NCBI GenBank assembly: GCA_020850375.1
Contig: JADZET010000460.1
Coordinates: 1 to 9,068, forward strand
Direction of reading: 5' to 3'
DNA: 9,068 nt
Origin: Phycisphaeraceae bacterium
GTDB lineage: Bacteria; Planctomycetota; Phycisphaerae; Phycisphaerales; Phycisphaeraceae
Both the position numbers and the translations under genes were made by a program. A model generated the notes under the pieces. The model searched no databases, had not been told where the DNA came from, and worked only from the letters and a program-made list of their open reading frames with translations. Below are positions 1 through 5,501 of the stretch, one piece after another (positions within the stretch are counted from its first letter, which is position 1; each line of letters starts with the position of its first letter).

Positions 1-35
1 CGATTTCCTAACCTACCCACCGTTTTCCCTCCCCC

Positions 36-61
36 CGTTTAGCGGGCGATCGCAGATCGCC
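36..61. repeat. Dispersed hairpin repeat, copy 1 (second copy inside cheA)
   Basis: A 23-bp stretch (36-58) is identical to 3107-3129 within the cheA linker. This copy folds as a perfect hairpin: GGCGATC (45-51), loop GCA, GATCGCC (55-61). The cheA copy has one mismatch in the stem. The reverse complement reads as a leu-arg-ser-pro-ala-lys-arg-arg type spurious peptide that I associate with interspersed repeats in planctomycete genomes. That association is from memory and unchecked. Confidence 0.75.
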
Positions 62-145
62 GCGTCTATCCCCCCCGCCATCTCTCCCCACATCGTCATC
101 CCCTCCCACAGTCCCAATAACCTCCACATCCGTCCCCAGTCTCAC

Positions 146-155
146 TCTCTAGAGA
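146..155. promoter_or_regulatory. 10-bp perfect palindrome TCTCTAGAGA
   Basis: TCTCT (146-150) is followed directly by AGAGA (151-155), a perfect dyad about 340 bp upstream of cheW. A run of six T lies some 15-20 bases downstream. It could be an operator-like site or a chance palindrome. The stem is too short and lacks a loop, so it is not a good terminator. No regulator can be named. Confidence 0.2.
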
Positions 156-268
156 CGCGTCCATGTTTTTTCCTTCTTCACGCCGCCACAATCATGGAAA
201 ACCCCCATCCCGCCGACCCCGTATCTCCAAGAATCTCCTGATCCTGCACGATTAACGTTCCCCCCAGC

Positions 269-296
269 TAAAGCACCCTCTCCCCCCTTCCGATGC
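269..296 (+). promoter_or_regulatory. Weak candidate sigma-28 (FliA-type) promoter
   Basis: TAAAGCAC at 269-276 resembles the -35 element TAAAGTTT of flagellar sigma-28 promoters. TCCGATGC at 289-296 shares CCGAT with the -10 element GCCGATAA. The spacer is one base longer than the usual 11. Motility regulation would suit a che operon, and the site is 200 bp upstream of the first gene. The match is partial, so it may be chance in C-rich DNA. Confidence 0.25.
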
Positions 297-495
297 TCCA
301 AGCATAGGGCGATTCGCTGCCGTCTTTACCCGCTGCGACGCCCGTAGGGCTCACCATGACCCTTTTCGCCTGTCGGACGGCTGGATATCCCAACCGCTCA
401 GGCCCCCTGGAGTCGCTTCGACATGCTCCGATCGCTCCAGCTCACGTTCCGAGACTGCGCCTCGCGGCGCTCTGACCCTCGCATGGAGGTACCCC

Positions 496-1116
496 ATGGC
501 CGCTGCTGATTCCCCCGCTCCCGCTACGAATAAATCCGCCGCCCCCGCCATCGCCCCGGCCTCAGCCCCCGGCTCTGCCGGGGGGTACATCTCCTCCTCC
601 CCCGCAGCCCCCGCCTCCGCCGGAATCCAGACCCACGGCCTACGCCAGAACGACGGCGAACTTCTGCAACTGGTCAGCTTCATGGTCGGCACCGAGGAAT
701 TCGCCGTTCCCATCCTCGCCGTCCAGGAAATCAACCGCATGCTGCAGATCACCAAGGTCCCCCAGAGCCCGCCCTTCATCGAGGGCGTCATCAATCTGCG
801 CGGCAAGATCATCCCCGTCATGGATCTGCGCAAACGCTTCGGGCTCAGCCAGTCCAATGAATCCACCGATTCCCGCATCATCGTCGTGGAAGTCGGCTCC
901 CGCGTCATCGGCTTCACCGTCGACCGCGTCAACGAAGTCCTCCGTATCAGCGGCGACATCGTCGAGCCCCCTCCCGCCATGGTCTGCAGCCTCGACAGCG
1001 ATTACGTCCAGGGCGTCGGCAAGCTCGAAGATCGCCTGCTGATCCTCCTCAACCTCGAACGCCTCTTCAGCGCCGACGATCTGCAACGCATCCAGGAGAT
1101 CACCGCCGCCGCCTGA
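496..1116 (+). CDS. cheW: CheW chemotaxis coupling protein with repeat-bearing N-terminal extension
   Basis: CheW is the cytoplasmic adaptor that joins chemoreceptors to the kinase CheA. The 206-residue product has a typical CheW domain from about residue 55 to 200. It includes the conserved segment around residues 97-117 (GVINLRGKIIPVMDLRKRF), followed by the beta-strand region ending in ILLNLERLF. The start is fixed by a strong ribosome binding site, GGAGGT (485-490), five bases before the ATG. Residues 1-50 are an Ala/Pro/Ser-rich extension that most CheW proteins lack. It contains a translated palindromic repeat (564-587, A-P-G-S-A-G-G-Y) that is also present in cheA. It is the first gene of the cluster, with cheR 61 bp downstream. 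CheV is unlikely because there is no receiver domain. Identification is firm, and the extension is probably disordered. Confidence 0.96.
   Translation: MAAADSPAPATNKSAAPAIAPASAPGSAGGYISSSPAAPASAGIQTHGLRQNDGELLQLVSFMVGTEEFAVPILAVQEINRMLQITKVPQSPPFIEGVINLRGKIIPVMDLRKRFGLSQSNESTDSRIIVVEVGSRVIGFTVDRVNEVLRISGDIVEPPPAMVCSLDSDYVQGVGKLEDRLLILLNLERLFSADDLQRIQEITAAA
564..587. repeat. Palindromic repeat inside cheW (copy 1 of 2)
   Basis: CCCCCGGC (566-573), loop TCT, GCCGGGGG (577-584) forms a perfect 8-bp hairpin, flanked by AG and GTAC. The same sequence with loop TCC occurs at 2502-2526 in cheA. In both genes it is read in the same frame, giving Ala-Pro-Gly-Ser-Ala-Gly-Gly-Tyr, and lies in a low-complexity linker. 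The + strand of the element has no stop codon in any of its three frames. Confidence 0.85.
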
Positions 1117-1177
1117 TCCGCACCCCCTCCCCGCTTTCCAGGAAGCCGCCAGGTCTGCCTCCGGAGTATTTGCCTTT

Positions 1178-2038
1178 ATGTCCACCGCCGCCCTGACCCT
1201 GTCCGACCAGCAGTTCGAACGCTTGCGCAACCTCGTCTACGAGCGCTCGGGCATCTGGTTTCAGGACAGCAAAAAATACGTCCTGGAAACCCGCCTCTCC
1301 CGCCGCTTGGAAGAGCTGGAGTTCGAGGATTTCAACCAATACCTCATGTTCCTGTCCGTCGGCCCCTACCGGGAAGACGAGTTCCAGGAAATGTTCAACC
1401 GCATCACCATCAACGAAACCAGCTTCTTCCGCAATGAACCGCAATTGGAGGTCTTTGAAAAACAGATCCTCCCCAAACTCATCGAATCCCGCCGCGCCGC
1501 CAAAAAACTCCGCATCTGGTCCGCCGCCTGCTCCTCCGGCGAGGAACCCTACACCCTGGCCATCCAGCTCCATCGCACCCTCGGCGTCCGCCTCTCCGAC
1601 TGGACCCTGGAAATCCTCGGCACCGACATCAGCGAAAAAGTCCTCCTGATGGCCCAGGCCGGCAAATACGCCTCCTACAGCATCCGCGGCATGCACCCCC
1701 TGACCCTCCAACGCTACTTCAAGGAAACCGACGGCTACTTCCAGATCGACCCGACCATCCAAAGCATGGTCCACTTCGAACTGCTCAACTTAAAAGACAG
1801 CTTCGCCGCCAAACGCTTCGGCATCTTCGACGTCATCTTCTGCCGCAACGTCCTGATCTACTTCGACGACAAAATGAAAACCCACTGCGCCAAAATGTTC
1901 CACGATCAGCTCGCCCCCGACGGCACCCTCTTCATCGGCCACAGCGAGTCCCTCCGCTATACCGCCGTCCCCTTTGATCCTCTCCCCGTGCCCCAGGCGT
2001 TCGCCTACCTGAAGAAAACCCGAGGTCCAGGAGCTTGA
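1178..2038 (+). CDS. cheR: CheR chemoreceptor glutamate methyltransferase
   Basis: CheR transfers methyl groups from S-adenosylmethionine to glutamates of chemoreceptors, the methylating half of adaptation. The 286-residue length is normal for a stand-alone CheR. Residues about 8-75 form the helical N-terminal domain. ITINETSFFRN (76-86) is the conserved segment at the domain junction. IWSAACSSGEEPYTLA (113-128) is the SAM-binding motif I. EILGTDIS (145-152) carries the acidic residue that holds the cofactor. FDVIFCRNVLIYFD (217-230) is the late methyltransferase motif typical of CheR. There is no TPR tail. The ATG at 1178 follows a GGAG (1163-1166) at a rather long spacing of 11. The stop at 2036-2038 lies two bases before the preferred cheA start, which points to translational coupling. 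Confidence 0.97.
   Translation: MSTAALTLSDQQFERLRNLVYERSGIWFQDSKKYVLETRLSRRLEELEFEDFNQYLMFLSVGPYREDEFQEMFNRITINETSFFRNEPQLEVFEKQILPKLIESRRAAKKLRIWSAACSSGEEPYTLAIQLHRTLGVRLSDWTLEILGTDISEKVLLMAQAGKYASYSIRGMHPLTLQRYFKETDGYFQIDPTIQSMVHFELLNLKDSFAAKRFGIFDVIFCRNVLIYFDDKMKTHCAKMFHDQLAPDGTLFIGHSESLRYTAVPFDPLPVPQAFAYLKKTRGPGA
2029..2033 (+). promoter_or_regulatory. Ribosome binding site that decides the cheA start
   Basis: AGGAG lies within the last codons of cheR, seven bases before ATG 2041. A TTG in the same frame at 2035 would add two residues, but it sits only one base from this site. ATG 2041 is therefore the likely start and leaves a two-base gap after the cheR stop. Confidence 0.75.
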
Positions 2039-2040
2039 TC

Positions 2041-4515
2041 ATGGCCGGACAAGGCATGGACCCCAGTCTGATTCAGGACTTCTTAGCCGAGTCCAGCGAG
2101 CTCATCGAACAGCTCGACGGTGACTTGGTCGCCCTGGAAAGCGCCCCCGACGGCAAGACCGGCCAGGATCTGCTCAACGGCATCTTCCGCGCCCTGCACA
2201 CCATCAAGGGCGCCGCCAGCTTCCTGGGCTTAACCACCCTCACCACCTTCGCCCACGCCGCCGAAGACGCCCTCAATCGCCTCCGCAAAGGCGAAGTCCA
2301 CGTCACCCCCGCCATCATGGACGCCCTGCTCCGCAGCGTCGACGTCCTGCGCGGCATGATCCAGCAACTCGGCGAATCCGAAGACATCGCCCCCGGCCCT
2401 GACGACCTGATCGCCTACCTCCACGAAATCGCCGAATCCAAATCCCCCGCCCCCGGAACTGCCCCCGGAATCGCCCCCGGAAGTGCCCCCGCCTCAGGTT
2501 CAGCCCCCGGCTCCGCCGGGGGGTACAACTCCGCCTCCGCCCCCCCCGCCGAGCCCGGCGATCCCCTCAAACTCCCCGCCCAGAAGCTCGACCTTCTGGA
2601 ATTCATGATCGCCGACCTTAAAGAATCCACCCAGCAGTTGGACCAGTGCCTGAACATGATCGGCAACGACGCCACCCGCGCCGACGCCGCCCATCAGCTC
2701 GGCGAACTGGCCGACTCCATGACCAAAACCGCCGACTTCTTTGAACTGCCCGACTTGGTCCGCCTCACCCGCCTGCTCATCCAGATCGCCCCCGCTCTCA
2801 GCGAAGCCGATGGCGCCACCCTCGCCGAACTTACCATCCGCGTCCGCCTCATCCAACACCTGCTCCTCCAACAGGCCGACGCCCTCTCCAAACAGCGCCG
2901 CCTGTCCTGGCCCTTAGACTCCCTCGCCCAGCACGTCGATCTCCTGACCACCGGCAAATCCCTGCCCCAGGACATCGTCGGCCGACATCAAAACGACCTG
3001 GCCAAAGCCCTCGCCCTCGAAGGCCTCGCCACCCCCGCAAGCGTCCCCGCAATCACTTGCATCAACGAGCCGCGCACGTCAGTAAGCGGTGATTCATCCT
3101 CCTCTTCGTTTAGCGGGCGATCGCAGATCCCCGCCTCCGATTCCCCCGCCGGCAATACCCTCGCCCTCTCTGAGGGAGAGGGCAGGGTGAGGGTGGACGC
3201 TGCCTCCTCGAACGAGACATCGCCGATCGCCACGCCCGATTCCCCCGCCCCCGGAAACGCCCCCGGAAGCGCACCCAACGCCGCCACCGAAACCGCCAAA
3301 AAAGGCCTGGCCGACCAGACCGTCCGCGTCGAAGTCAGCCGCCTCGAAGACCTCCTCAACCTCGTCGGCCAGATGGTCCTGACCAAAAATCGCGTCCTCG
3401 CCCTCGCCCGCCGCATGCGCGATCACCAGGTCCCCCACGACTTCGCCGAAAACGTCCTCAACGCCTCCAATGACTTGGACCGCCTCACCGGCGAATTGCA
3501 GGTCGGCGTCATGCGCACACGCATGCAACCCCTGGCCAAACTCTTTGACCGCTACCCCCGCGTCATCCGCGACATCGCCCGCTCCACCGACAAGAAAATC
3601 GACCTGGAGATCGTCGGCAAGGACACCGAAGTCGACAAGAGCGTCCTGGAACTCCTGGCCGATCCCCTCGTCCACATCCTCCGCAACAGCGCCGACCACG
3701 GCGTGGAAAAACCCGAAACCCGCCAGCAGAACGGCAAGCCCGAGCTCGGCCACATCCGCCTGGAAGCCGAACATCAGGGCAGCCACGTCCGCGTCGCCAT
3801 CACCGACGACGGCAAGGGCCTGGACCGCGAAGTCATCGGCCGCAAAGCCGTCGAACGCGGCCTGACCACCCCCGAACAACTCGCGCAGCTGTCCGACGAC
3901 AAGGTCTTCCGCTTCATCTTCCTCCCCGGCTTCTCCACCGCCGAAAAGGTCTCCGACCTCTCCGGCCGCGGCGTCGGCCTGGACGTGGTCAATATCAACG
4001 TCGCCAAGATGAACGGCACCATCAACGTCAGCTCCGTCCGCGGCAAGGGCACCACCTTTGAAATCCTCATCCCCCTGACCGTCGCCATCCTCCCGGCCAT
4101 GATGGTCGGCGTCGGCAAACACCTCTACGCCATCCCCCTCCAGAGCGTCGTCGAAATCGTCCGCCCCGACGCCTCCAACTCCTACACCGTCCGCGGCCGC
4201 CCCGTCATGCGCCTCCGCAACACCGTCCTGCCCCTCGTGGACATGCGCGCCCGCCTCCGCGAGACCGGCCAGGAAGAACAAACCCGCTTCGCCGTCGTCG
4301 TCGGCATCGGCGGGCAACGCGCCGGACTCATGGTCGACCGCCTCATCGGCCAGCAGGAAATCGTCATCAAACCCCTCGACGACAAATACACCCAGGGCGG
4401 CCCCTTCAGCGGTGCCACCATCCGCGAGGACGGCGACGTCAGCCTCATCCTCGACATCGTGCAGTTGATCCGCCAGACCCAGGCCCACCCCGCCAGCGCA
4501 CCCGCCGCGGCCTAG
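2041..4515 (+). CDS. cheA: CheA chemotaxis histidine kinase with repeat-invaded linkers
   Basis: CheA autophosphorylates in response to receptors and passes phosphate to CheY and CheB. Numbering is from ATG 2041 (824 residues). The Hpt domain covers about 1-110, with the phosphorylated His53 in ALHTIKGAAS. Residues about 133-175 are an Ala/Pro/Gly linker. A second helical domain spans about 182-300. It is weakly Hpt-like around His218, and I cannot assign it as a standard CheY-binding P2. Residues about 330-422 are a long linker built largely from repeats. The P3 dimerisation helices start near 427. The kinase ATP site shows the N box (LADPLVHILRNSADHG, about 539-554), G1 (DDGKGLD, 589-595), F box (FLPGFS) and G2 (GRGVGLD). 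The C-terminal CheW-like domain spans about 684-812. All kinase motifs are intact, so the enzyme should be active. The length exceeds a typical CheA because of the linkers. Confidence 0.96.
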   Translation: MAGQGMDPSLIQDFLAESSELIEQLDGDLVALESAPDGKTGQDLLNGIFRALHTIKGAASFLGLTTLTTFAHAAEDALNRLRKGEVHVTPAIMDALLRSVDVLRGMIQQLGESEDIAPGPDDLIAYLHEIAESKSPAPGTAPGIAPGSAPASGSAPGSAGGYNSASAPPAEPGDPLKLPAQKLDLLEFMIADLKESTQQLDQCLNMIGNDATRADAAHQLGELADSMTKTADFFELPDLVRLTRLLIQIAPALSEADGATLAELTIRVRLIQHLLLQQADALSKQRRLSWPLDSLAQHVDLLTTGKSLPQDIVGRHQNDLAKALALEGLATPASVPAITCINEPRTSVSGDSSSSSFSGRSQIPASDSPAGNTLALSEGEGRVRVDAASSNETSPIATPDSPAPGNAPGSAPNAATETAKKGLADQTVRVEVSRLEDLLNLVGQMVLTKNRVLALARRMRDHQVPHDFAENVLNASNDLDRLTGELQVGVMRTRMQPLAKLFDRYPRVIRDIARSTDKKIDLEIVGKDTEVDKSVLELLADPLVHILRNSADHGVEKPETRQQNGKPELGHIRLEAEHQGSHVRVAITDDGKGLDREVIGRKAVERGLTTPEQLAQLSDDKVFRFIFLPGFSTAEKVSDLSGRGVGLDVVNINVAKMNGTINVSSVRGKGTTFEILIPLTVAILPAMMVGVGKHLYAIPLQSVVEIVRPDASNSYTVRGRPVMRLRNTVLPLVDMRARLRETGQEEQTRFAVVVGIGGQRAGLMVDRLIGQQEIVIKPLDDKYTQGGPFSGATIREDGDVSLILDIVQLIRQTQAHPASAPAAA
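2449..2496 (+). repeat. 12-bp tandem repeat in first cheA linker
   Basis: Three copies of GCCCCCGGAANN (2449-2460, 2461-2472, 2473-2484) and a divergent fourth (2485-2496) encode repeated Ala-Pro-Gly-X. The same 12-mer recurs twice in the second linker (3247-3270). The period keeps the reading frame, so copy number can change without breaking cheA. Confidence 0.85.
2502..2526. repeat. Palindromic repeat inside cheA (copy 2 of 2)
   Basis: CCCCCGGC (2504-2511), loop TCC, GCCGGGGG (2515-2522) is the same hairpin as in cheW at 566-584, in the same orientation and reading frame. It encodes Ala-Pro-Gly-Ser-Ala-Gly-Gly-Tyr at residues about 155-162 of CheA. Confidence 0.85.
3048..3097. repeat. Probable dispersed repeat of the 'LTDVRGS' type inside cheA
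   Basis: This stretch of the second cheA linker encodes Ile-Asn-Glu-Pro-Arg-Thr-Ser-Val-Ser-Gly, unlike any CheA domain. On the minus strand it reads Ser-Pro-Leu-Thr-Asp-Val-Arg-Gly-Ser. I recognise that as a recurrent spurious peptide from interspersed repeats in planctomycete genomes, from memory only. One of the two alternative + frames contains a stop (cag taa gcg), so the element sits in an open phase. Its boundaries are approximate and no second copy is in the window. Confidence 0.45.
3107..3129. repeat. Dispersed hairpin repeat, copy 2 (in cheA)
   Basis: This is identical over 23 bp to 36-58 upstream of the operon. It is translated here as Ser-Phe-Ser-Gly-Arg-Ser-Gln-Ile. One of the three forward frames would give a stop (gtt tag), and the frame in use avoids it. 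The stem continues past 3129 with one mismatch compared with the upstream copy. Confidence 0.85.
3157..3194. repeat. REP-like imperfect palindrome inside cheA
   Basis: GCCCTCTC (3163-3170), loop TGAGG, GAGAGGGC (3176-3183) forms an 8-bp stem. An outer stem ACCCTC (3157-3162) pairs with GAGGGT (3189-3194), with the AGGGT bulge between them on one side. It is translated as Thr-Leu-Ala-Leu-Ser-Glu-Gly-Glu-Gly-Arg-Val-Arg-Val. This is the form of a widespread repetitive extragenic palindrome that is usually found between genes. Here it lies in frame within the CheA linker. Confidence 0.7.
3247..3270 (+). repeat. 12-bp repeat, two copies, in second cheA linker
   Basis: GCCCCCGGAAAC followed by GCCCCCGGAAGC matches the 12-mer at 2449-2484 and again encodes Ala-Pro-Gly-X. 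It lies just before the P3 dimerisation helices. Confidence 0.75.
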
Positions 4516-4537
4516 CCGTCAGCAAAGGAGATTCCTC

Positions 4538-5041
4538 GTGGATAGCACCTATATCACCCCTTTCATCAAGTCCGTGCAGAACGTCTTTGAAACCATGCTC
4601 CAGCTCCACGTCCAGGTCAGCGATCCCTCCATCACCCGCAGCGGGGAACTGTCCTTCGACGTCTCGGGCATCATCGGCATGTCCGGCGATATGGAAGGCT
4701 CCATCGCCTTAAGCTTCCCCATCGCCACCGCCGAACGCGTCGTCAGCCTCTTCGTCGGCGAGGAAATGGCCCACACCCACGCCGACTTCCCCGACGCCAT
4801 CGGCGAACTGGTCAACATGATCTCCGGCGGCGCCAAGGCCAAGTTCGTCGGCAAACAGGTCACCATCACCTGCCCCTCGGTCATCATCGGCCGCAAACAC
4901 GCCGTCCACGGAGCCAAGGACGTCATCTGCATCCACCTGCCCTGCACCTCCGATTGCGGCGACTTCGCCCTGGACGTCTCCATCAAGCAAAGCTCCCTCG
5001 CCACGTCCGCCAAACCCGCCGCCGCCAAAGCCACCGCCTAA
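4538..5041 (+). CDS. cheX: CheX-family CheY-P phosphatase
   Basis: CheX dephosphorylates CheY-P to end the signal. The 167-residue product has the CheC/CheX/FliY phosphatase motif once: Asp86, Glu90 and Asn93 in DAIGELVNMISGG, with Pro113 after TC. Glu90 and Asn93 would be the residues inserted into the CheY active site. A single motif and the absence of a FliN domain favour CheX over CheC or FliY. Translation starts at GTG 4538, seven bases after AAGGAG (4525-4530). No better ATG is in frame. The last 20 residues are an Ala/Lys-rich tail. It lies 22 bp after cheA and 48 bp before cheY, its presumed substrate. Confidence 0.9.
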   Translation: MDSTYITPFIKSVQNVFETMLQLHVQVSDPSITRSGELSFDVSGIIGMSGDMEGSIALSFPIATAERVVSLFVGEEMAHTHADFPDAIGELVNMISGGAKAKFVGKQVTITCPSVIIGRKHAVHGAKDVICIHLPCTSDCGDFALDVSIKQSSLATSAKPAAAKATA

Positions 5042-5064
5042 GTCACCCGCCTAAGTTACCCGCC
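5034..5064 (+). repeat. 13-bp tandem duplication across the cheX stop codon
   Basis: CCGCCTAAGTCAC (5034-5046) is followed by CCGCCTAAGTTAC (5047-5059) and then CCGCC (5060-5064). The first copy carries the cheX stop TAA. The second puts another TAA in the spacer, in a different frame. It looks like a local slippage duplication. Confidence 0.8.
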
Positions 5065-5089
5065 AATCCCCCGCGGGAAGGAGTCGGAT

Positions 5090-5464
5090 ATGAAGATTCT
5101 GTTGGTCGATGACTCAAAGACCATGCGCAATATCCAGAAGGGCATCTTGACCCAGCTCGGTTACACCGACGTCCAGGAAGCCTTCGATGGCCTGGACGCC
5201 ATGTCCAAGGTCGGCGCCTATCAGCCCGACCTCCTGCTGGTCGACTGGAACATGCCCAACATGGACGGCCTGACCTTCGTCAAGCAGTTCCGCGCCAAGG
5301 GCGGCAAAGCCCCCATCATCATGGTCACCACCGAGGCCGAAAAAGCCCGCGTCGTCGAAGCCATCAAGGCCGGCGTCAATAACTACGTCGTCAAGCCCTT
5401 CACCCCCGATGGCCTAAGCGAGCGCATCAAGGAAACCCTCGCCCGCGTGACCACCGCCGCTTAA
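5090..5464 (+). CDS. cheY: CheY single-domain response regulator
   Basis: CheY receives phosphate from CheA and binds the flagellar motor switch. The 124-residue receiver domain is full length. The acidic pocket is Asp7-Asp8, and the phosphoacceptor is Asp52 in LLVDWNMPNMDG. Thr80 in IMVTTEAEK, Tyr99, and Lys102-Pro103-Phe104 (VVKPF) match the switch residues of E. coli CheY (Thr87, Tyr106, Lys109). There is no output domain. GGGAAGGAG (5075-5083) lies six bases before the ATG, among the strongest ribosome binding sites in the operon. It sits directly after cheX, so kinase, response regulator and phosphatase are together. Confidence 0.95.
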   Translation: MKILLVDDSKTMRNIQKGILTQLGYTDVQEAFDGLDAMSKVGAYQPDLLLVDWNMPNMDGLTFVKQFRAKGGKAPIIMVTTEAEKARVVEAIKAGVNNYVVKPFTPDGLSERIKETLARVTTAA

Positions 5465-5501
5465 CGCCCCCGCGGCTTACGACGCAAGGGATGGTGCCGC
5501 C

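Larger units (their letters stand above)
1..495. other. Gene-free, pyrimidine-rich upstream region of the chemotaxis operon
   Basis: I find no convincing gene here. The + strand is dominated by C and T runs, and reading frames on either strand are short or are shadows of cheW. The stretch holds a dispersed hairpin repeat (36-61), a 10-bp palindrome (146-155) followed by a T-run, a small ATGCT/AGCAT inverted repeat (293-305) and a weak sigma-28-like promoter candidate (269-296). The last bases carry the cheW ribosome binding site. It probably contains the operon promoter and leader. The end of a preceding gene is not visible. Confidence 0.6.

Noticed and set aside
351..980. Minus-strand open frame of 209 codons over the cheW start
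   Set aside because: It overlaps cheW and translates the palindromic repeat as Tyr-Pro-Pro-Ala-Glu-Pro-Gly. It has no recognisable domain.
2035..2040. TTG 2035 as the start of cheA, overlapping the cheR stop
   Set aside because: It lies only one base from the AGGAG site. ATG 2041 has a proper spacing of seven bases.
3094..4488. Minus-strand open frame of 464 codons opposite cheA
   Set aside because: Its product is almost only Asp, Gly, Val, Ala, Glu and Phe, the expected complement of C-ending codons in cheA. It has no family motifs, and the + strand gene is certain.
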